DNA of 5,854 nt, from NCBI GenBank assembly GCA_016183145.1, contig JACPFE010000757.1, positions 1-5,854 on the forward strand. The letters are read 5' to 3'. The stretch is from Deltaproteobacteria bacterium. GTDB lineage: Bacteria > Desulfobacterota > Binatia > UBA9968. Each line of letters opens with the position of its first letter. The stretch's first letter is position 1. A program made the translations under genes and the position numbers. Under the pieces are notes generated by a model that worked only from the letters and a program-made list of their open reading frames with translations, made no database searches and was not told where the DNA came from. This document shows, piece after piece, positions 1-5,854 of the stretch.

Positions 1-25
1 GTCTTTGCGCGAGTCCGTCCGAATA

Positions 26-123
26 CCTTCCCCCTTGACGGGGGAAGGCCAGGATGGGGGTGCTTCGCACGCTATCAAATCACAAGCACCCCCACCTTAG
101 TCCTCCCCCGTCGAGGGGAGGAC
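26..123. repeat. MITE/REP-like compound inverted repeat
   Basis: Three nested palindromes are visible. A perfect 9-bp hairpin lies at 26-34/40-48 (CCTTCCCCC with a 5-nt loop). A second perfect 9-bp hairpin lies at 100-108/115-123 (GTCCTCCCC with a 6-nt loop). A perfect 11-bp inverted repeat lies between them at 55-65/84-94 (TGGGGGTGCTT). The whole left half (26-65) is an imperfect inverted copy of the whole right half (84-121), so the element can fold as one long hairpin or as two separate ones. It lies between the stop of the E1 alpha gene and the left edge. Elements of this general look are dispersed in proteobacterial intergenic regions; that family assignment is from memory. It could also act as a transcript-end structure for the minus-strand genes, but no T-tract follows it. 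Confidence 0.75.
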
Positions 124-149
124 AGAACGCAACGACAGCCACTGTCAAT

Positions 150-668
150 TCAGCACCCCTCCGAGTAAACAAACCGCCCTAACTCTTCCACCCGTTCCCA
201 GCTCCCCGCTTCGGCGAACTCGATCGACTTGGCGACTTCCCGCGCCACCTCTTCTTGCATGCGCGCCCAATCCTCCTCCCGCCACAGATCCTGCTCTTTC
301 AATCTTTGGACGAGGTTGGCAATCGGATCGCGCTTCTTCCACTCCTCGACCTCTTGTTTCTCACGATAGAGCTCGGGATCGTACATCGAGTGAGCTCTGA
401 AGCGGTAGGTGCGAAATTCCAAGAAATGCGGGCCGCCGCCGGCGCGCACGGCAAGCGCAGCTTTCTTGGTTGCCGACTCGACGGCGATCACATCCATGCC
501 GTCCACCGGCCAGGCCGGCATTTCAAAGGCCGTCGCCTTCAAGCAAAGATCGGTCTCCGACTCCGAACGGCTGAGCGCCGTGCCCATGGCGTAGAGATTG
601 TTCTCGCAGCAAAACAGCACCGGCAGATTCCACAGCGCGGCGAGCAAAACAGCACCGGCAAATTCCAC
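150..668 (-). CDS. pdhA: PDH E1 alpha, C-terminal half (out of frame with its N-terminal half)
   Basis: This is the C-terminal half of a thiamine-diphosphate-dependent E1 alpha subunit, continuing the gene that begins at 1201. The frame holds the end of the cofactor motif, CENNLYAMGT, where the Asn-Asn pair closes the TPP motif of the family. It then holds the loop TYRFRAHSMYDPELYR, which matches the conserved active-site (phosphorylation-loop) region of E1 alpha proteins, followed by EVEEWKKRDPI. The tail ends naturally at a TAA-type stop region near 150. The ATG at 668 that opens this frame is not a true start: it lies within the duplicated DNA, and its first residues are a frame-shifted reading of the repeat. 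The E1 beta partner would be expected next, but only about 150 bp with a repeat remain to the window edge. The true product is either a fragment or, if the duplication is an assembly error, the normal C-terminus. Confidence 0.85.
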   Translation of the reverse strand: MEFAGAVLLAALWNLPVLFCCENNLYAMGTALSRSESETDLCLKATAFEMPAWPVDGMDVIAVESATKKAALAVRAGGGPHFLEFRTYRFRAHSMYDPELYREKQEVEEWKKRDPIANLVQRLKEQDLWREEDWARMQEEVAREVAKSIEFAEAGSWERVEELGRFVYSEGC

Positions 669-1201
669 AGCGCGGCGAGGTTCATCGACTCGTGAAACTC
701 GCCTTCGGCGACCGCGCCTTCGCCGAAGAAGCAGGCGGTCACCTGCTGGCGTCCCGAGATCTTGTCCGCTAAGGCAAGGCCCACGGCGAGCGGCAAGCCG
801 CCGCCGACAATCGCGTTGCCGCCGTAAAAGCGCGTGGCGGCATCGAACAGATGCATCGAGCCGCCGCGCCCGCGGCTGCAGCCCTCGACCTTGCCGTACA
901 TCTCCGCCATGATCGCGTTCGCCGAGACCCCGCGCGCCAGCGCGTGGCCATGCTCTCGGTAAGTGGCGACGATGGCGTCTTGAGATTCCAGCGCCTGCAT
1001 GGCGCCGACGGCCACCGCTTCTTCACCGATGTAGAGATGGAGGAAACCGCGGATCTTGGTCGCCTGGTAAAGCTCGGCGCATTTCTCTTCGAGCCGCCGG
1101 ATGCGCAGCATCTCCTTGAGCAAGTGGAGAGCATGCTCAGGATCGATCGCCGGTTGTCTTCGCTTATTCCTTTGCATGGCAATATCTGAAAATCTGCCCA
1201 T
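539..1201 (-). CDS. pdhA: PDH E1 component alpha subunit, N-terminal half (frameshifted)
   Basis: This is the E1 alpha subunit of a pyruvate dehydrogenase-type 2-oxoacid dehydrogenase. With E1 beta it decarboxylates pyruvate on thiamine diphosphate and passes the acetyl group to E2 in the cytoplasm. Visible family blocks are GFLHLYIGEEAVAVGA (about residues 52-67), TYREHGHALARG (80-91), GRGGSMHLFD (111-120) and the start of the TPP/Mg motif, FGEGAVAEGEFHES (159-172). Real homology ends near residue 186 (LPVLFC). After that, the 35-bp tandem copy throws translation out of frame and it stops at 539. Removing one copy gives a continuous protein of about 338 residues, the normal family length, with 26 residues between GEG and NN. 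The start is uncertain: ATG at 1201 or 1177, neither with a good Shine-Dalgarno. Acetoin or branched-chain dehydrogenase alpha subunits are relatives, but the AHSMYDP loop in the other half favours the pyruvate class. Confidence 0.87.
   Translation of the reverse strand: MGRFSDIAMQRNKRRQPAIDPEHALHLLKEMLRIRRLEEKCAELYQATKIRGFLHLYIGEEAVAVGAMQALESQDAIVATYREHGHALARGVSANAIMAEMYGKVEGCSRGRGGSMHLFDAATRFYGGNAIVGGGLPLAVGLALADKISGRQQVTACFFGEGAVAEGEFHESMNLAALWNLPVLFCSPRCGICRCCFAARTISTPWARRSAVRSRRPIFA
608..677. repeat. 35-bp tandem duplication inside the E1 alpha gene
   Basis: Copy 1 is 608-642 and copy 2 is 643-677. They are directly adjacent and identical except for G626 versus A661. Thirty-five is not a multiple of three, so the extra copy shifts the reading frame of the minus-strand gene. 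Read in the correct gene frame, both copies encode the same AALWNLPVLFC segment, and the single difference is a synonymous Leu codon (CTG versus TTG). Confidence 0.95.
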
Positions 1202-1222
1202 TGCGCGTAAATTCCGGGAAGG

Positions 1223-1311
1223 TTCACCGCGGAGGCGCGGAGGACGCGGAGTAAAGAGTTTCTGATCAAAAAATGCTCCGAACTCTGCGAACTCCGTGTC
1301 TCTGTGGTGAA
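1223..1311. repeat. 29-bp imperfect inverted repeat, dispersed palindrome
   Basis: The arms are 1223-1251 and 1283-1311, with a 31-nt spacer. Counted by hand, 22 of 29 positions pair as Watson-Crick. Five of the seven mismatches put G in the left arm opposite T in the right arm, so they become G-U wobbles in plus-strand RNA but A-C mismatches in minus-strand RNA. The outer ends are TTCACC and GGTGAA. The element lies between the acetyl-CoA synthetase stop and the E1 alpha start, within the presumed leader of the latter. Repeats resembling the right arm (TTCACCACAGAGACACGGAG on the minus strand) are, from memory, scattered through many environmental bacterial genomes. Confidence 0.75.
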
Positions 1312-1353
1312 ATTCTCTTTCTTCTTTAGTTGCGGCTTTGCCGCGCTAGGCCA

Positions 1354-3117
<1,764 letters not shown>

Positions 3118-3128
3118 CTTCCGACTCG

Positions 3129-4466
3129 TTAATCCGCCGCGGCAATCACGCCATGCTCCATCAGCGTCTTGGTTTGCCGCTGTGCCCTGCCGATGATTTT
3201 GCTCGCTTCGTCGATCAACTGGTTTTTGCTCCGCACTTTTCTCGCCACACCCTGCTCGATCGCCTTCAAACCGACCGCCGCCGCTTCTTGCGGAAATACC
3301 TCCCACTCTTCCATCGCCGGCAAAATGCGCTCCTCGGATAAGCCTTTGCTGTCGGCGCAGCGCGCCAGCTCCTCGGCGGCGGCGATGCACATTTCGTCCG
3401 TGATCGTGGTCGCTGCCACATCGATGACGCCACGAAAGATCGCCGGGAAACCCAGCGAATTGTTCACTTGGTTGGGAAAATCGGAACGGCCGGTGGCGAC
3501 GATCCGCGCGCCGGCCTCCTTGACTTCCCAGGGCCAGATTTCGGGAACCGGGTTAGCGCACGCAAAGACGATCGCGTCCTTCGCCATCGCCTCGACCCAC
3601 TCCGGCTTGATCACTCCCGGCCCCGACTTGGCGAGCGCGATACAAACGTCGGCGCCTCTCAACGCTTCGGCAATGGCGCCGGTGCGGTTTTCTGGGTTGG
3701 TTCTCTGGCAGATCTCCCATTTGAATTCATTTTCCGGCGCTCGCAGATCTTCTCTGCCTCTGTGAAGAATTCCTCGGCTGTCGACCATGATCAAATTGGT
3801 CGGTGGAAATCCGGCGGCGATCAACACCCGTTGAACCGCGAAATTCGCCGCGCCCACGCCGATCAAAGCGATGCGCGCCGACTGCTTGCTCTTCCCGACG
3901 ATTTTGAGGGAATTGATCAGACCTGCCAGGGTAACGGCCGTGGTTCCTTGTTGATCGTCATGCCATACCGGAATCGTCATCTCCCTGCGCAAACGATCGA
4001 GAATGTAAAAGCATTTCGGCTTGGCGATGTCCTCCAAGTTGATCCCGCCGAAGCTCGGCTCCAACCACTTGCAGGCTTGAATGATTTGCTCCGCATCCTT
4101 GGTAGCGAGACAAATCGGAAACGCATCGACGCCGCCAAGGTATTTAAATAAGATCGCTTTCCCTTCCATCACCGGCAGCGCGGCGTGCGGGCCGATATCG
4201 CCGAGTCCCAGCACCCGGGTGCCGTCGGAAATCACCGCGACAAAGTTGGCTTTGTTGGTGTGGTCGAATACCCGTTCCGGGTGCTGCGCGATATCGCGGC
4301 AGGGCGCCGCCACTCCCGGCGTATACCAGATCGAAAAATCGCCACAACTCCGAATGCTGCATTTCGGCGTCACTTCCAGCTTGCCGCGATACAAAGGATG
4401 CAAGCGCATGGCGTCTTCATTGGGCTTTTGCGCCTTGGCTAAGAGTTCCGCAACGTTTGGCTTCAT
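3129..4466 (-). CDS. malic enzyme (malate to pyruvate, NAD(P)-dependent), short form
   Basis: This enzyme oxidatively decarboxylates malate to pyruvate and CO2 with NAD(P)+ and a divalent metal. The 445-residue protein has the N-terminal malic domain and the NAD(P)-binding domain only. It lacks the phosphotransacetylase-like extension of the roughly 760-residue MaeB enzymes. Visible residues are Tyr48 in WYTPGVA, lysines 103 and 108 in MEGKAILFK, metal ligands Glu145-Asp146 in INLEDIAKPK and Asp170-Asp171 in WHDDQQGT, dinucleotide fold GVGAAN (203-208), NPVPEIWP (305-312) and GRSDFPNQVNN (326-336). GGGAG-like GGGAG at 4477-4481 lies 10 nt ahead of the ATG and supports the start. It is the first gene of the minus-strand set, and AcsA follows after 11 bp. 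Cofactor preference (NAD versus NADP) cannot be read safely from the sequence, so no specific symbol is given. Family identity is very secure. Confidence 0.95.
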   Translation of the reverse strand: MKPNVAELLAKAQKPNEDAMRLHPLYRGKLEVTPKCSIRSCGDFSIWYTPGVAAPCRDIAQHPERVFDHTNKANFVAVISDGTRVLGLGDIGPHAALPVMEGKAILFKYLGGVDAFPICLATKDAEQIIQACKWLEPSFGGINLEDIAKPKCFYILDRLRREMTIPVWHDDQQGTTAVTLAGLINSLKIVGKSKQSARIALIGVGAANFAVQRVLIAAGFPPTNLIMVDSRGILHRGREDLRAPENEFKWEICQRTNPENRTGAIAEALRGADVCIALAKSGPGVIKPEWVEAMAKDAIVFACANPVPEIWPWEVKEAGARIVATGRSDFPNQVNNSLGFPAIFRGVIDVAATTITDEMCIAAAEELARCADSKGLSEERILPAMEEWEVFPQEAAAVGLKAIEQGVARKVRSKNQLIDEASKIIGRAQRQTKTLMEHGVIAAAD

Positions 4467-4762
4467 GTTGCTCTCGCTCCCAAACTAATTCTTCGCCGAA
4501 TTCGCTGACACCAAAATCCGCAAGAAGCGAGCCAATGACCGGAAATAGGAAGCCGCCGGTTTCCTGGCGTTTGGCGCGGATCGCTTTTCAGAACTGCAAA
4601 GACTCGGCGGCAGTTTTTTCAAAAATGAAAAATATCCGCCTCAGAATTTCGCGGGTTGTCGGTCGCGTAAGTGATGTTCTGGCGGCATTGATATTGCACT
4701 TTCTAAAATTCGCCAGTTCGCAGCTATCGGAACGTCGACAGATTGTCACAGGAGGTAAAACC
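4467..4762. other. divergent intergenic region, presumed to hold both promoters
   Basis: This 296-bp gap separates the divergently transcribed malic enzyme and DUF2267 genes, so promoters for both must lie in or near it. It contains an AT-rich patch with a small inverted repeat, TTTTTC (4615-4620) and GAAAAA (4627-4632), and a run of A/T around 4701-4710. A TTGATA hexamer sits at 4688-4693, but no matching -10 box at proper spacing was found, so no promoter is called. The plus frame stays open across it from 4457, but the translated residues look random. Confidence 0.5.
4750..4756 (+). promoter_or_regulatory. strong ribosome binding site for the DUF2267 gene
   Basis: AGGAGGT is a perfect Shine-Dalgarno sequence, with a 6-nt spacer (AAAACC) before the ATG at 4763. 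It fixes the start of the DUF2267 gene and rules out the upstream ATG at 4457 in the same open frame. It is the strongest such site in the window. Confidence 0.9.
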
Positions 4763-5239
4763 ATGAAGACCGCGCCCACGTATCGTTACCAACTGACCGG
4801 CGGAAAATCCAAAAGAAAAACCAGCCCGGATGTTTTCGAGGGTACTCTTCAAAAGACCCAGGTCTGGCTTAACGACTTGATGTTCGAATTGGAGTGGGAA
4901 GACAGGCCACAAAAGGCGTACTTGGCGATGCGCACCGTGTTGCATGCGCTGCGCGACCGGCTCACCATCGAGGAGGCGGTCCACCTGGGCGCCCAATTGC
5001 CGATGCTCGTGCGCGGCTTTTACTTTGAAGGCTGGACGCTCCGCGACAAGCCGCACAAAGAGCGGCACAAAGAAGATTTTCTCGCACATGTCAAAGACGC
5101 GTTCAGGGATGATGTGACAGTGAACCCGCAACAAGTCGTTCGCGCAGTCTTCAAGGTGCTGGCCAAGCACACGAGCGCCGGTGAGATCGAAGACGTAAAG
5201 CACATCCTGCCGAAAGCGTTGCGGGAATTGTGGCCTTAG
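4763..5239 (+). CDS. DUF2267 domain-containing protein
   Basis: This is a 158-residue cytoplasmic protein with no signal peptide or membrane segment. After a basic N-terminal tail (about residues 1-23), the rest matches the DUF2267 family as I know it: TLQKTQVWLNDLM, then AYLAMRTVLHALRDRLTIEEA, HLGAQLPMLVRGFYFEGW and KERHKEDFLAHV. A second, weaker helical unit follows (VVRAVFKVLAKHTSAGEIEDVKHILPKALRELW, about 125-157). It parallels the first, with a helix ending in V(L/F)..L, an acidic turn and then (Q/K)..LP..(V/L)R, which suggests an internal duplication. The family's molecular function is not established. It is transcribed away from the malic enzyme and looks like a stand-alone gene. The strong ribosome binding site suggests it can be made in quantity. 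Family call is secure; role is unknown. Confidence 0.9.
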   Translation: MKTAPTYRYQLTGGKSKRKTSPDVFEGTLQKTQVWLNDLMFELEWEDRPQKAYLAMRTVLHALRDRLTIEEAVHLGAQLPMLVRGFYFEGWTLRDKPHKERHKEDFLAHVKDAFRDDVTVNPQQVVRAVFKVLAKHTSAGEIEDVKHILPKALRELWP

Positions 5240-5264
5240 TTTCTTTGCATGCTGGCGCGCCATA

Positions 5265-5297
5265 GAAGGGGGACAGTCCCCCTTCCAGAAAAGGGGG
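5265..5297. repeat. palindrome GAAGGGGGA-CAG-TCCCCCTTC with alternative partner
   Basis: A perfect 9-bp inverted repeat at 5265-5273/5277-5285 has a 3-nt loop, 25 bp after the DUF2267 stop. The right arm can instead pair with AAGGGGG at 5291-5297 (7 bp, 6-nt loop), so two hairpins compete for the same C-tract. It could help end the DUF2267 transcript, but there is no T-tract, so it is not called an intrinsic terminator. The GGGACAGTCCC core resembles dispersed palindromes common in environmental proteobacteria; this resemblance is from memory. Confidence 0.6.
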
Positions 5298-5305
5298 GGC
5301 GAGCC

Positions 5306-5384
5306 GGAATCCAGGACTTCGAAGGAACGCTGGATTCCCGCTTCAGCCTAAGGCTGATCCGTCCTCTGGCGGATGCGCGGGAAT
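5306..5384. repeat. dRS3-like dispersed repeat with nested hairpins
   Basis: GGAATCCAG (5306-5314) is inverted at 5330-5338 (CTGGATTCC). ATTCCCGC (5334-5341) is inverted at 5377-5384 (GCGGGAAT). The two stems share 5334-5338 and exclude each other. Inside the second stem are two small hairpins: TCAGCC/GGCTGA (5343-5348/5352-5357), and ATCCG-T-CC/GGCGGAT (5357-5374) with one bulged T. The ATTCCC...GGGAAT ends recall the dRS3 repeats known from Neisseria, but the spacer is much longer here. It lies in the gap between DUF2267 and the lipoprotein. Confidence 0.7.
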
Positions 5385-5461
5385 GACGACAGCGAGGCAT
5401 CAAATGAGTCCTCCAATTTCTGAGACACTACACTAGCAATCGCGGCGAGAGAACCAGTATC

Positions 5462-5854
5462 ATGCTCATGGGAATCCCGCCGGGTCGGATCGTTGGATCG
5501 CTCATCGCCGCGGCGCTGCTGCTTGGCGGCTGCGCGACGACGCAGATCATCAACCAGTGGAGTAATCCCAGCTACGCGGCGGTTTCTTTCAAGCGGATCC
5601 TGGTGATCGGTGTAAGCAAGCAGACCAGCATCCGCCGCACCTTCGAGGACGAGTTCGTCGCCCAACTCAGAGCGGCCGGCGCTGATGCGGTGCCGAGTTA
5701 CGAATTCACACCTGAAGACGGACCAGTCGAGGAGTCGGGCTTGGCGCGGGCGGTAAAACAAGCCGGCGCCGATGCCGTGATCACAACCCGCCTGGTGCGG
5801 GTCGAAAGGAAAGCCGAATTCATTCCCGGAACCTACGGTCCGTACCCAGGCTTC
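5462..5854 (+). CDS. putative lipoprotein, DUF4136-like (incomplete at right edge)
   Basis: The frame is open from ATG 5462 to the window edge, giving 131 residues with no stop. It starts with a lipoprotein signal: a short positively charged stretch (Arg9), a hydrophobic core (VGSLIAAALLLGG, residues 11-23) and a lipobox LGGC with Cys24 as the lipidated residue. The product is therefore exported and anchored, most likely in the outer membrane. The mature part begins ATTQIINQWSNPSYAAVSFKR. It continues with ILVIGVSKQTSIRRTFED, LRAAGADAVPSYEF and KQAGADAVITTRLVRVER, an alternating alpha/beta pattern that resembles DUF4136-type lipoproteins of unknown function. An in-frame stop at 5405-5407 limits upstream starts. 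ATG 5462 is preferred over ATG 5468 because of a weak purine-rich GAGAG about 10 nt before it. The ribosome binding site is weak and a repeat lies just upstream. Lipoprotein call is firm; family call is tentative. Confidence 0.8.
   Translation, partial: MLMGIPPGRIVGSLIAAALLLGGCATTQIINQWSNPSYAAVSFKRILVIGVSKQTSIRRTFEDEFVAQLRAAGADAVPSYEFTPEDGPVEESGLARAVKQAGADAVITTRLVRVERKAEFIPGTYGPYPGF

Noticed and set aside
1332..1344. Small hairpin GCGGC-TTT-GCCGC just after the acetyl-CoA synthetase stop, as a possible terminator.
   Set aside because: The stem is only 5 bp and in the gene direction it is followed by an A-rich stretch, not T residues.
3118..3390. The acetyl-CoA synthetase frame stays open 91 codons further upstream, giving a 678-residue protein.
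   Set aside because: This stretch lies inside the malic enzyme gene in another frame and encodes a low-complexity Arg/Gly-rich sequence. Homology begins just after the ATG at 3117.
3468..4151. Plus-strand open frame of 227 codons opposite the malic enzyme.
   Set aside because: It is antisense to a gene whose catalytic residues are all in place, and the translated sequence has no recognisable motif.
4552..4619. GCCGCC and GGCGGC followed by six T residues, as a possible terminator.
   Set aside because: The pairing arms are about 50 nt apart and lie in a divergent promoter region with no gene ending there.
4688..4693. TTGATA as a -35 box for the DUF2267 gene.
   Set aside because: No -10-like hexamer occurs 16-18 nt downstream. 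The nearest, TAAAAT at 4704-4709, is too close.
4457..4762. In-frame extension of the DUF2267 gene from an ATG at 4457, giving 260 residues.
   Set aside because: The extra residues look random, the start overlaps the malic enzyme start, and the perfect Shine-Dalgarno at 4750-4756 fixes the start at 4763.
5348..5761. Minus-strand open frame of 137 codons.
   Set aside because: It runs antisense across the signal peptide and mature domain of the lipoprotein and across a dispersed repeat. No family features are seen.

Overview
The window is a stretch of ordinary bacterial chromosome, moderately GC-rich. It carries a central-carbon gene cluster on the minus strand and two accessory genes on the plus strand. 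The lipoprotein signal peptide at the right end and the repeat types point to a Gram-negative, probably environmental, proteobacterium-like organism. The sequence does not resolve the lineage further.

Layout, left to right. Positions 1-149 hold no gene, only a MITE/REP-like inverted repeat (26-123). Positions 150-1201 (minus) hold one gene for a pyruvate dehydrogenase-type E1 alpha subunit. It is broken into two overlapping reading frames by a 35-bp tandem duplication (608-677). A second dispersed palindrome (1223-1311) fills the gap before an AMP-forming acetyl-CoA synthetase of the Bacillus AcsA type (1354-3117, minus). That gene starts 11 bp after the stop of a malic enzyme (3129-4466, minus). 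A 296-bp divergent intergenic region (4467-4762) separates the malic enzyme from a plus-strand DUF2267 protein (4763-5239), which has a textbook Shine-Dalgarno sequence. Two more palindromic elements (5265-5297 and 5306-5384) precede the start of a lipoprotein gene (5462 to the right edge, incomplete).

How the genes work together: read in the direction of transcription, the minus-strand set is malic enzyme, acetyl-CoA synthetase, then PDH E1 alpha. Malic enzyme makes pyruvate from malate, PDH makes acetyl-CoA from pyruvate, and AcsA makes acetyl-CoA from acetate. The cluster therefore centres on pyruvate and acetyl-CoA supply. The E1 beta and E2 partners are not in the window and would be expected beyond the left edge. 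DUF2267 and the lipoprotein have no evident link to this pathway.

The most notable observation is the E1 alpha duplication. Deleting one copy restores a complete canonical protein, and the two copies differ only by a synonymous Leu codon change. That pattern fits a mis-assembly of two strain variants at least as well as a genuine pseudogene. I see no phage, CRISPR, toxin-antitoxin or defence genes, no tRNA or rRNA, and no convincing new biological system.
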